NCBI GenBank assembly: GCA_013152205.1
Contig: JAADGV010000007.1
Span: forward strand, 1 to 64,000
DNA: 64,000 nucleotides
Direction: 5' to 3'
DNA from: Planctomycetota bacterium
Lineage (GTDB): Bacteria; Planctomycetota; Planctomycetia; Pirellulales; Lacipirellulaceae
The position numbers and the translations under genes were made by a program. Position 1 is the first letter of the stretch. Every line of letters starts with the position of its first letter. A model generated the notes under the pieces. That model saw only the letters and a list, made by a program, of their open reading frames with translations, was not told the DNA's origin and did no database searches. Positions 44,048 through 52,093 of the stretch are shown piece after piece.

Positions 44048-44515
44048 ATGAATCGGTTTGTTACACACACTACGAAAACCTTGGCGCTGCTGGCTATCCT
44101 CTTGCTGCCGGTGCAGCGGTCGATGGCGGCGACCTGCGGTTGCCATAGCGGTGTTAGCCAACCTTCCTCTGGAGCAATGGCCTCTGGAGCAATGGCAAGC
44201 TGCTGCTCGCGAGACGCAGTGAGTTGCTGCTGTAGTTCGCACGATCTCGGACAGTCGTGCTGCCAAGCAAGCTCCTCCGGTTCGAAATCGCAGTCAGAAC
44301 AATGTCCCGACCGATACTGCGAAACAGCGACTACCGAGGCAATTGCTCTCTCGGTTGATTCGTCCCTCGAGATTGATCTTTCTGCCATCACGGTCCATCG
44401 TATATCAACCATCGCTGACGAAAGCGGGCCGCAGAACTCGCTTGCAAGCACCGTTGCCGCTGGCACAACGAATGGTTCTGAACTCTGCGTCCAGCTCTGC
44501 CGCTATCGGCTCTAA
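44048..44515 (+). CDS. Cysteine-rich secreted protein, paralogue B
   Basis: The start at ATG 44048 gives a signal peptide ending RSMAA. The mature part begins TCGCHSG, then has CC clusters (MASCCSRDAVSCCCSS, QSCCQASSS) and ends with CVQLCRYRL. The layout and length match the protein at 33588, so the two flank the cus genes as a paralogous pair. The tandem SSGAMASGAMAS is a short internal duplication. A longer frame reaches 43937 but would add an unlikely leader. Metal buffering in the periplasm is inferred. Confidence 0.72.
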   Translation: MNRFVTHTTKTLALLAILLLPVQRSMAATCGCHSGVSQPSSGAMASGAMASCCSRDAVSCCCSSHDLGQSCCQASSSGSKSQSEQCPDRYCETATTEAIALSVDSSLEIDLSAITVHRISTIADESGPQNSLASTVAAGTTNGSELCVQLCRYRL

Positions 44516-44675
44516 TCTCTCCTTCCGCGCGGACTTGTGGTAATCGAACCACGGGTCGTTCTGTAATCTTCCGACGTAGCGTATTCCAGGATTCGTACGT
44601 CGATTCATACCGTGTTGGAACCCAGTAACTTTTCGCCTGCGTTGCGTCGAGCGTCTCGTAGGGAAGGAGATATCA

Positions 44676-45482
44676 ATGATTTCACAAAGCTCTCACGTCA
44701 TCGTGGATTGCCCGATTTGCGGTCGTCCCTTGGAAATACAACCACAACTTCTCAACCACAAGATCGCATGTGGCCATTGCTGCGGTGAATTCATCGCGTA
44801 CGAAGCAGACGATGGCTCGTTGACCACCCTAAATTTGAGAGGAACCGACCTGCTGAAACGGGCAGAACAGTTGCTGCGTGCTACGTGCGACTCGGGCTTA
44901 TCTGCTTCGGAGAAACGCTGCCAACCGCGGTTTTCGTCGGCTTCAGAACTGGACGGCGAAACACGTCTGGACGATCCCGTTCGCACCTTGCCTGAAGACG
45001 CAGAGTGTGAGGGAGAGCCGAAGCCGACCGTGCTGTTGATTGAACATCGCGACGAAGTCTTTGCACGACTTGCAACCGACATGGCCGAATTTGGGATGCG
45101 AGTTATCCGCGCCAAATCGGCGGCTGAAGCGATGGAACTGTACAATACGTACGAGCCGACATTGCTTGTTGGTAACATCGATTTGCCCGACCAAAGCGGT
45201 TGGCAAATGACGGCTAAGCTACAACAATTTGGTCGCCGGGTTCGTGTTTGGCTTTATCAGCATCAACCCTCTAGCTACGGCCACAAGATCGCCAACTTTC
45301 TGGGTGTCGAGGCCCCGTTAGCCTATCGAGGCGATTTGCTCGGTCTGTCTGAAATAATCGTAAATCGGATGGACGATGGATACGAGGCGTGTGATGCCGC
45401 TCGCCACGCCGAAGGAACCAAGCTAGCTTTCGGCAACCCGGTCTTTCCTCCCAAAGAAAAATTGACAGGACGTGAAGAATGA
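44676..45482 (+). CDS. Zinc-ribbon protein with degenerate receiver domain
   Basis: Residues 12-40 form a zinc ribbon (CPICGRPLEI then CGHCCGEF). After a linker, residues about 115-230 look like a response-regulator receiver: TVLLIEHRDEVF, GMRVIRAKSAAEAMEL and LLVGNIDLPDQSGWQM. The phosphoacceptor position four residues before the Pro is Asn instead of Asp, and the acidic pocket is altered, so it probably cannot be phosphorylated normally. No DNA-binding output domain is seen. AAGGAG precedes the ATG. It is the only regulator-like gene of the island. Confidence 0.75.
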   Translation: MISQSSHVIVDCPICGRPLEIQPQLLNHKIACGHCCGEFIAYEADDGSLTTLNLRGTDLLKRAEQLLRATCDSGLSASEKRCQPRFSSASELDGETRLDDPVRTLPEDAECEGEPKPTVLLIEHRDEVFARLATDMAEFGMRVIRAKSAAEAMELYNTYEPTLLVGNIDLPDQSGWQMTAKLQQFGRRVRVWLYQHQPSSYGHKIANFLGVEAPLAYRGDLLGLSEIIVNRMDDGYEACDAARHAEGTKLAFGNPVFPPKEKLTGREE

Positions 45483-45641
45483 CCGAGGGCGTGCATCTAA
45501 CACCTATGACAGCAAGTAACTTTGTCTTGTTTCGCTGTGCGGCATCGATTGGTGGCTGGTTTTGGCAACCGTTGGCATGTGTTGACACAAAGGGCAGGGC
45601 AGCTTCACCCCCCCCACTATTTTTAGAAAGGATGGTCTTTG

Positions 45642-46268
45642 ATGACTATCACACGACCTCAGATTCGGCTGACCTTGGCACTCGCTCTGATTGTCAGCAG
45701 TTTTAGTTCTGCCATTGCTTTTGCAGACGAGAAGCAAGGGCATGACCATGATGCCATGAAGGCGGAGATGGAGATCAGCAAATCGCTTGCGACTTTGTCT
45801 GCCGCAGATCGCGAGCAGGCCGTGGCCCAGCGTTATTGCCCGCTCATGCCGTACAGTCGACTCGGCGCGATGGACCCACCGCATAAAGTAGTAATTGACG
45901 GAACGCCGGTATTCGTATGTTGCGAAGCGTGTATTGAGGATGCCGAGGCAGGTGGAAAAAAGACATTGGCTATGGCGATGAAGTTGACGAAAGCTTCAGC
46001 GGCGATAGCAAAAATGTCTGCCAAAGACCGAGCTGCTGCCGAGGCTCAAAAGTATTGTGCGATTGCGAACAAAAATCTTCTCGGATCGATGAAGGCACCC
46101 ATCAAAATTGAATTGGGTGACAAATCGGTCTTCCTATGTTGCAAAGGCTGCGTCGCCAAGGCGAAGGCCAATCCGGCCGCTACGCTGGCGAAGGCCGAAG
46201 CTCTCATAAAAGCGGGAAAGCACAAAGGCCACGGGGATGATCACGCTCATGGCGATCACAAACAGTGA
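45642..46268 (+). CDS. Secreted protein with two CC-x-x-C metal-binding modules and His-rich tail
   Basis: The ATG at 45642 gives a signal peptide ending SAIAFA. Two modules follow: YCPLMPYSRLGAMDPPHKV with VFVCCEAC, and YCAIANKNLLGSMKAPIKI with VFLCCKGC. Each is preceded by a related helix (LSAADREQAVAQ, MSAKDRAAAEAQ). The C-terminus is HKGHGDDHAHGDHK, a histidine-rich metal-binding tail; HDHD also follows the signal. It is the last gene of the island. The modules are shared with CusB and the protein at 39814. Periplasmic metal sequestration is inferred. Confidence 0.78.
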   Translation: MTITRPQIRLTLALALIVSSFSSAIAFADEKQGHDHDAMKAEMEISKSLATLSAADREQAVAQRYCPLMPYSRLGAMDPPHKVVIDGTPVFVCCEACIEDAEAGGKKTLAMAMKLTKASAAIAKMSAKDRAAAEAQKYCAIANKNLLGSMKAPIKIELGDKSVFLCCKGCVAKAKANPAATLAKAEALIKAGKHKGHGDDHAHGDHKQ

Positions 46269-46432
46269 GTTGAGCAGTTTACCCGCTACCTTTATTGAGA
46301 TATGCGCCAGGAAAACGGCAGACCGACCAGCGGGAGTGCCGGATTTAGCGAGTGAATTTAGCGAGTGAATACTGAGGCCAAGTCAAGTTCCTGAGGCACA
46401 CATCAATAACGCGTTGACGCTAGATCGTGCCT

Positions 46433-46474
46433 GGAGCGGTCGGAGCCAAAAATTCTTTGGTTCCGGCCTGCTCC
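46433..46474. terminator. Bidirectional hairpin terminator between convergent genes
   Basis: GGAGC at 46433-46437 and GCTCC at 46470-46474 extend a 13-base stem (46438-46450 with 46456-46468, two GU-type mismatches) around the loop AATTC. The hairpin lies just after the larE stop and about 165 bases after the metal-binding protein gene. A U-tract is not evident. Confidence 0.6.
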
Positions 46475-46477
46475 GGG

Positions 46478-47347
46478 TTAATTGTTGCCGTATTCGAGCA
46501 GTTGCTCGGCGGGCACCAATTGCTGAAAGCTACCCGAACGAAAACCCTCAAGGTCGATCGTGACATAGCGGAAACCAATTTCGCGCAGTTTGCTGGCGAC
46601 CTTGGTTCTTATGCCGTCTTCGCTCAGCCGTGGTAGGTCGGCGAGGGCGACTTCGAGGCGGGCCAAATCGTCGTGGTGATATCTCACTCGTACGTTTTGT
46701 AGCCCAAGGCTACGCAGAAACTGTTCAGCCGCATCGATGCGAGTGAGTCGTTCGGGAGTGATGTCGAGGCCGTAGACAACGCGGCTTGAGAGGCAGGGAG
46801 TCGCCGGCTTGTCCCAAACTTCTAGATCCCAGTGCTTGGCAATTTCGCGGACCGTAGCTTTGCTGAAGCCGCACTCGGCCAATGGGCTGCGTACTTGATG
46901 TTCGTCGGCTGCCTGCAACCCGGGGCGGAAATCGCCAAGGTCGTCAGCATTTGCGCCGCTGAGCAAGGTCGTCTTGCCAAGCCGACTGGCAAGTTGCCTG
47001 AGCTGATCGTAGAGTTCTGTTTTGCAGTGCCAGCAGCGGTTGGGCCGGTTGTCTAAGTACGCCTGTTTGCTAAGTTCATCGGTTTGAACGATTTCGTGCT
47101 GAATGCCGATCGACTTGGCGATCCGCTCGGCCGTCTCTAGCTCGCCCGTTGCTAGGCTTGCGCTAACTCCGGTGACGGCGATCGCTCGGTTACCAAGGGC
47201 AAGATGCGCAGCTTTCGCAACGACGGCACTGTCGACACCCCCAGAAAAGGCCACGATACAATCGGGCATTTGGGCAATAAGACTAACAAGCTGTTCGTGT
47301 GCAGGAATCATCGGCAAACCGTCCTTGGTTTCTATTGGAGCAGGCAC
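46478..47347 (-). CDS. larE: ATP-dependent sacrificial sulfur transferase
   Basis: LarE donates sulfur for the nickel-pincer nucleotide cofactor of lactate racemase and related epimerases. The PP-loop FSGGVDSAVVA, NRCWHCKTELY and KPATPCLSSRVVYG, which contains the sacrificial Cys, are all in place. The length (289) is usual. No larB or larC is seen in the window, so cofactor synthesis genes must lie elsewhere if the pathway is complete. The gene is convergent with the metal island and next to a CGGATTTTCACGGAT-type repeat. Confidence 0.93.
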   Translation of the reverse strand: MPAPIETKDGLPMIPAHEQLVSLIAQMPDCIVAFSGGVDSAVVAKAAHLALGNRAIAVTGVSASLATGELETAERIAKSIGIQHEIVQTDELSKQAYLDNRPNRCWHCKTELYDQLRQLASRLGKTTLLSGANADDLGDFRPGLQAADEHQVRSPLAECGFSKATVREIAKHWDLEVWDKPATPCLSSRVVYGLDITPERLTRIDAAEQFLRSLGLQNVRVRYHHDDLARLEVALADLPRLSEDGIRTKVASKLREIGFRYVTIDLEGFRSGSFQQLVPAEQLLEYGNN

Positions 47348-47462
47348 CGTGAGAGGAGTCTAGCACGTAGCATTTCCGGCCAGGATGGTCGGGCTATGGA
47401 GGCCATTGTCTCAATGGGAGCAGGACACCTACTTTTTGTAATAATTCAGCCACCGGAAGTCA

Positions 47463-47616
47463 TAGAACGCGGAGGAACACAGATCAGACGGATTTTCACG
47501 GATACAAAAAGAAGGTTGTTGAAGTCATAGGGGCTAAAGATCGAAACAGACAGTTGCCCAAAATCGTCTTGTTATCTGCGACAATCTGCTAAATCAGTGT
47601 TCATCTGTGTTCTATT
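47463..47616. repeat. AACACAGAT...GGATTTTCACGGAT inverted repeat
   Basis: The left part (about 47463-47505) and right part (about 47570-47616) are imperfect reverse complements, with matching ends TAGAAC and GTTCTA. This is the type of dispersed intergenic repeat containing AACACAGAT and ACGGATT that occurs in many bacteria. It fills the 47348-47641 gap between larE and the DUF4912 gene. Confidence 0.6.
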
Positions 47617-47641
47617 CTGCTGCACTCGGCTGAAGTGTTAC

Positions 47642-48751
47642 CTATTTTTTAGTAATGTCGCGTACCACTCGTTCCATGGTTTTGGTGTTGCGTTCGACCG
47701 CCAGAATAATGGTACGTTGTTCCAGCCCATCACTAGAGCTAGCCACCACGGGGATGACTTGCCGTTTGTCGGGCAGACTCATGCGTACTGCAAAAGTTCC
47801 GTCATCGCGTAGTTGGACCGGTTCGCCTTTGAGCGTGACATGAGCATCGCGATCGGCAGCACCGTAAATCACAACTTCTGCGTCAACAGCAAACGGCATT
47901 TCTTCCTGGCTATTGAGGGCGGTTGCCCCGCTGCCATACCGGGTGGTCATGGGCGATCCGAGTGGGCGGCGCAGACGTTCTTCGAGCAACTCTTGAAGCT
48001 CGCGGCTAGTGCCTCCTGGCGTGTATCCTCCACTCATGGCATAAATTCGGTCTGCGTTCTCTGCTACGTCGGCCCAATTGTCGTCGACGGCGTCGCTGGT
48101 GCTGGCCGTCGGGGTTTGGACCGTGTTACTGCGGGCTAAGCAATGAAAAAATCCATCGGTGACGAGATAGCCAATTTCCATTCGGAAGTCGTCGGGAGGG
48201 TCTTGGACGTCGACGTACCAATGGCTGACCCCGCCGTGTATGGCGATGTCTTTGGCGATCGTCGAAGAGCCGTCTTCTTTTAGATGATAAAGTCGCAGAG
48301 TGGGTTTCGCGTTGTGCCATCGTTGCCCCATCGCAACTCGGGCGCGCTCGATGCTCCGCTCGGATAACTCCCAGAAAGCGTGGAGCCAATAGGGGTCGCG
48401 GACCATCACCACCAGGCGATCTTCTTTTGTTGCCGACGTTTTTGAGTTCGTCGAACGAGAAGAGAGGTTTTTGATCGAAGCCAGCTTGTGCTGTAGTTGG
48501 TCGATTTTACGGCGTATCTGCGGACTGGTTTGCTTGGTTCGGAGGCTATTCGGTTTGGAGGTTCCCCTATTTTTGAGCCGCCCGTTCAACTGACCGGTAC
48601 TGGCGCTAGAAGAAGTGCGTTTTCGAGAAACTCGCACTAAAGCGATAACAAGCTCTTCTTTTCGCATGGAATGCCAGCCGGCAACGCCGTTTAGGCGGGC
48701 CATTTGGGCCAAGTCTTTTGCTGTATGCGATCGCAGTGTGGCTGCAGTCAT
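47642..48751 (-). CDS. DUF4912 protein with Rho-N/SAP-like N-terminus
   Basis: The N-terminal 45 residues (HTAKDLAQMARLNGVAGWHS, then MRKEELVIAL) are a Rho-N/SAP-like helix-extended-loop-helix. A basic, Ser/Thr-rich linker follows, and a DUF4912 domain starts at about residue 115 with DRLVVMVRDPYWLHAFWELS, followed by LRLYHL and WYVDVQDPPDDFRMEIGYL. DUF4912 is of unknown function, often joined to Rho-N domains. I place the start at the ATG at 48751, downstream of the longer frame's start. The upstream 100 bases look like a transposase scar. Confidence 0.82.
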   Translation of the reverse strand: MTAATLRSHTAKDLAQMARLNGVAGWHSMRKEELVIALVRVSRKRTSSSASTGQLNGRLKNRGTSKPNSLRTKQTSPQIRRKIDQLQHKLASIKNLSSRSTNSKTSATKEDRLVVMVRDPYWLHAFWELSERSIERARVAMGQRWHNAKPTLRLYHLKEDGSSTIAKDIAIHGGVSHWYVDVQDPPDDFRMEIGYLVTDGFFHCLARSNTVQTPTASTSDAVDDNWADVAENADRIYAMSGGYTPGGTSRELQELLEERLRRPLGSPMTTRYGSGATALNSQEEMPFAVDAEVVIYGAADRDAHVTLKGEPVQLRDDGTFAVRMSLPDKRQVIPVVASSSDGLEQRTIILAVERNTKTMERVVRDITKK

Positions 48752-48760
48752 CAGTTGACG

Positions 48761-48862
48761 AACCTCCAATTAGTGGAACGTTCTCTGGGACAATTGACTG
48801 TCCCCCTTGAGAACGGGGCGATCGTCCCTGACAACAACCTAGCCGAGCAAAATCTAGCTTGA
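48761..48862 (+). pseudogene. IS66-type transposase C-terminal remnant
   Basis: The frame ending at TGA 48860-48862 reads LENGAIVPDNNLAEQNL, close to the conserved IS66-family segment (LEDGRIPIDNNAAERAL-like) with the catalytic Glu region. Only about 34 codons survive, there is no start, and the sequence after the motif is broken. It probably marks an old IS66 insertion or its decay next to the DUF4912 gene. Confidence 0.45.
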
Positions 48863-49405
48863 ACGACATTTACTGCCGAATAGCTAGCCAATGCACAGAC
48901 TTGTCACCGGTCGTCCATGAACCAGTTGGTCAAGTGACGAACCACGGCAAACATGCCGCCATTCGAGAAACTAGCGCGAATGGCAAACATATCGTGAGAC
49001 GCACTAAAAGGGGGGAGCAATACCTATCAGCATTCTCGCTGCGAGAGCCGATTGGCTTTGTAACCTGTGGGCGTCTGTAAGGTGGGGGAGGATAAAGACG
49101 AGAACCGCTCGTCCGCTAGCCTGCTTGGCCATGTATCCGTCACCCCCGATACTAACAGAAAGTTTAGAAAAATGCAAGTTTTTTACATTAGGGATTTCAC
49201 CTAAAGTCTTTCACCAAAACAGTTTACGTAATTTTTTATCGAGAAACCATGTTACTGACGCTAGGGGGGAGCTGAAACCCTTACCGTCAGTAAGAACTGG
49301 CTAAAGCGCGAATGATTTCACAGTTTCTTAACCCGTTGGCAGAAAAGGAATTGTGAGCAGCCAGAAGACTTTGTGAAAAATTGCACGAATTACCGGCTTG
49401 AGCCG
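48863..49405. other. Non-coding region upstream of the ATP synthase promoter
   Basis: No convincing gene. A perfect 9-bp inverted repeat (49252-49260 TTACTGACG with 49285-49293 CGTCAGTAA) encloses a 24-base G/C-biased loop and could be a hairpin or regulator site upstream of the operon promoter. AT-rich runs precede it (49160-49240). Confidence 0.4.
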
Positions 49406-49434
49406 TTGACACCCGTTTTTCCCGTAAATAGATT
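49406..49434 (+). promoter_or_regulatory. Promoter of the ATP synthase operon
   Basis: TTGACA at 49406-49411, a 17-base spacer and TAGATT at 49429-49434 make a good sigma70-type promoter. Transcription would start near 49441, giving a leader of about 155 bases before the first gene at 49596. Confidence 0.6.
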
Positions 49435-49595
49435 GTCCGCATACGATTTATTCACATGCCAACTCTTTTCCCCTGCGATTGTGATAGCAGTGGCTATCGC
49501 AATATCTCCATAAGTTGTTTTCCTGAAATTACTTACGGTGTTTTCTCGGTGAAAAGAACATGACGGCATGTTAGTAGAGGTTCGAGATATTTGTC

Positions 49596-49820
49596 ATGGC
49601 TGAGCCAAACTCGCCCCACCCGATGGCAGCAGCAATGCAGTGGGTGGCTCGAATTATGGCGGCCGGGATGATGATGGTTCTGCCTGGTTTGGCAGGCCAA
49701 TGGCTCGACCAGCGGTTGCAAACAAGTTTTTTGGTGTTAGTAGGTTTTGCGGTAGGGCTTACTTCGTCGATGGCCTACTTGCTGGCTATCACCAAAGCAA
49801 ATAACCGCGAAGACAAATAG
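49596..49820 (+). CDS. AtpZ/AtpI-like membrane protein
   Basis: A 74-residue protein with two hydrophobic segments (ARIMAAGMMMVLPGLAGQWL and TSFLVLVGFAVGLTSSMAYL). The pattern of a first helix with PGLAGQWLD and a Gly-rich second helix matches the small AtpZ/AtpI-type protein that often precedes atpB. Such proteins help assemble the c ring or transport Mg. It is the first gene after the operon promoter. Confidence 0.7.
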   Translation: MAEPNSPHPMAAAMQWVARIMAAGMMMVLPGLAGQWLDQRLQTSFLVLVGFAVGLTSSMAYLLAITKANNREDK

Positions 49821-49888
49821 CGGCTCGGCGACGAGATTGAGCCGAGTAGTAAAACACATTAGCCGACCAGAGACCGAAGTAGTTAATT

Positions 49889-50314
49889 GTGGCCCGATTG
49901 CTGAAATACATCGCGATACTAGGGATTGCCCTTGCTTCAGGCACGGCAGCCGCGAGTTCGGTTGTTGCCCGTAGTGTGGGAACACAGGCTTATGTTGCTG
50001 GTGCCACGGCGGCTTCGGTGGTTTGGGTAGCAGCGAGCTTGGCTTTGGTGATTGCATTTTTACAATCGCGGCAGCCTAACAAAGACACTGCAGTTACGAG
50101 TGTCTTATTGGCGATGTTGGTTCGCATGGCCTTGCCCTTTGGTGCCGTGATTTTGATTGGACAGGTAAACCGACCGCTGATGGAAGCCGGTTTCTTTGGC
50201 TTGCTGACCATCAATTACCTGCTCGCACTGGCTTTGGAAACTGTGTTGAGTTTGCGTTTGACCAAGGAGCCAATGTCGACGGTATCGTCGACCCCATCAT
50301 CATCGACATCGTAA
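49889..50314 (+). CDS. Small integral membrane protein in the ATP synthase operon (AtpI-like)
   Basis: Starting at GTG 49889, the protein has four hydrophobic segments (residues about 5-25, 35-60, 68-90 and 96-116) and a Ser/Thr-rich tail. Its position directly before atpB and its size match AtpI, the c-ring assembly factor, but sequence similarity is weak by eye. Nothing else is visible. Confidence 0.6.
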   Translation: MARLLKYIAILGIALASGTAAASSVVARSVGTQAYVAGATAASVVWVAASLALVIAFLQSRQPNKDTAVTSVLLAMLVRMALPFGAVILIGQVNRPLMEAGFFGLLTINYLLALALETVLSLRLTKEPMSTVSSTPSSSTS

Positions 50315-50421
50315 GCTAAGCAGAAACGCATTTCGCAACGCCCCACCTTACCTATACTTCCTCCCAAGCCTGAATATAAACTCTAAAGCAAGCTTAGGCT
50401 TGCTGAATCCGAACGAGACCT

Positions 50422-51627
50422 ATGTCAGCACTGTTGCATATTAAAGACAGCTACTACTTCGAAGTTCCGAAGGAATTGTGGCGATCCGGTCGTACGTCTC
50501 GGGACGATTTTCCTGAGCATTGGGTTCGCTTGGATGGCGAGTATCAATACTGGGAAGCGGAGCGACAGATCGATGCTTTGGCGGCTGACGGCCAGTTCAA
50601 CGAAGTGCCAGCCAAGGCCGAGTTGCTAGAAGCCTATAAGCATTGGCGACATGCGGATAAGAATTTTGCTAAGCCATTCGACCGCTACTTGGAAGAATCG
50701 GAAGAGACCGATTGGTTTCAGCAGCAACTGGACTCTGAATCGGTGCAAGCCGCTTGGGAACAAATCAAGGTAGAGGCCGAGGATGTAGGGGCCTTCAATG
50801 CAGAGGCTCCCGCTTGGTCAGAAGCAACGATCACGGAGTACAACTCGCAACTGGATGGCAAAGTCCTGATTCCTCAGCCATTTGGTCAGTTGAAGAATAA
50901 TTACGAGCCAGAGGCCGGTTTCTGCATTTCAAAGTTCATGATTCTGCTGCCATTAGTGGCCGTCATGATGATTTTTGCGTTTGGCACGCTGGCCGGCAAG
51001 GTTCGCAACGGGCGCCCTGCGAAGGGCAAGTTGTGGAACATGCTCGAGGCGTTTTTGCTGTTTATCCGCGACGAGGTAGCTCGCCCCGCGATAGGCAAGC
51101 ATGATGCTGACAAGTTTGTACCGTTGTTGTGGACGATCTTCATGTTCGTACTGGCGTGTAATCTGCTGGGGATGATTCCCTGGGTAGGTGCGCCCACGGG
51201 TTCGTTTAGTGTGACGCTAGGTTTGGCTTTGGTCACTTTTGCGACCGTGCTCGTAGCGGGCTCGATTCGATTTGGTATTATCGGTTTTTGGAAAAACCAA
51301 GTTCCGAGCATGGGTTTGCCTCTGCCTTTGGCAATTCCCATTGTCCCGATGCTTTTCTTGATCGAGGTAGTCGGGCTCTTTATCAAGCATGCGGTACTTG
51401 GCGTTCGTCTGCTGGCGAATATGGTCGCTGGCCACTTGGTGTTGTTGGCGATTATGGGGCTGGCGGTTGCAGCCGCGGGTAGTCCGAGTTGGCCGGTGAC
51501 GGCAGCGATTTCGGTAGTTGGTTCAGCGTTGTTTAGTTGTTTAGAACTGTTTGTAGCTTTCTTGCAAGCCTACGTTTTTACATTTTTGTCTGCCCTGTTT
51601 ATTGGTTCGGCTGTCCACCAGCATTAG
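50422..51627 (+). CDS. atpB: ATP synthase subunit a with long N-terminal extension
   Basis: Subunit a forms the proton half-channels of the Fo motor. The C-terminal part (from about residue 168) has five to six helices and the essential Arg in GVRLLANMVAGHL; FVAFLQAYVFTFL at the end is typical. The first 165 residues are a hydrophilic, Trp/Glu-rich region (for example HWVRLDGEYQYWEAERQIDA) absent from E. coli AtpB (271 residues in total). It is not a signal peptide and probably forms an extra soluble domain. ATG at 50422; no strong Shine-Dalgarno. Confidence 0.93.
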   Translation: MSALLHIKDSYYFEVPKELWRSGRTSRDDFPEHWVRLDGEYQYWEAERQIDALAADGQFNEVPAKAELLEAYKHWRHADKNFAKPFDRYLEESEETDWFQQQLDSESVQAAWEQIKVEAEDVGAFNAEAPAWSEATITEYNSQLDGKVLIPQPFGQLKNNYEPEAGFCISKFMILLPLVAVMMIFAFGTLAGKVRNGRPAKGKLWNMLEAFLLFIRDEVARPAIGKHDADKFVPLLWTIFMFVLACNLLGMIPWVGAPTGSFSVTLGLALVTFATVLVAGSIRFGIIGFWKNQVPSMGLPLPLAIPIVPMLFLIEVVGLFIKHAVLGVRLLANMVAGHLVLLAIMGLAVAAAGSPSWPVTAAISVVGSALFSCLELFVAFLQAYVFTFLSALFIGSAVHQH

Positions 51628-51686
51628 CGTGGTAGACGAACAATTGGGGGAGAAATTTCCTCGCATTTTGAGAAGGAGTTGGTTCT

Positions 51687-51986
51687 GTGACCCAGGTAAC
51701 GAAGATTGTGGCTCTTAGCGTTCTCGCGGTTTTGGTGATGGCAAATCCTGCCGCCGCTGCCGATGGTGGAAGTTTTTCCGGCGCATTTGGAGCCGGTTTG
51801 GCAGTTATTGGTGCTGCTTATGGCATCGGCAAGTTGGCTGGTTCTGCTCTCGAGAGCATGGCACGTCAGCCCGAGGTTGCTGGTAGCATTCAAACGGCGA
51901 TGATTATCGCAGCAGCGTTGATCGAAGGTTTCACCTTCTATGCGTTGTTCATTTGCTCGCAGCAAAATCCGTTTACGGGTGGCTAG
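51687..51986 (+). CDS. atpE: ATP synthase subunit c
   Basis: Two helices with the conserved loop ARQPE between them and the carboxylate in AALIEGFTFYALF identify the rotor ring subunit. At the position of the sodium-binding Gln of Na-type c subunits there is Ile, and the residue after Glu is Gly, so the ring is probably proton-driven. An N-terminal signal-like segment ending NPAAAADGG suggests cleavage. GTG start at 51687, preceded by AGAAGGAG. Confidence 0.95.
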   Translation: MTQVTKIVALSVLAVLVMANPAAAADGGSFSGAFGAGLAVIGAAYGIGKLAGSALESMARQPEVAGSIQTAMIIAAALIEGFTFYALFICSQQNPFTGG

Positions 51987-52093
51987 TGCGAATTGCACTC
52001 CATGCGGTTACGCGTTTTTCCGAAAGTTGCTCTAAGTCTACCGGCTAAGGCTGGTATCGCATTTCGGTGGCCCACACAAGAGATGGTCTAGCC

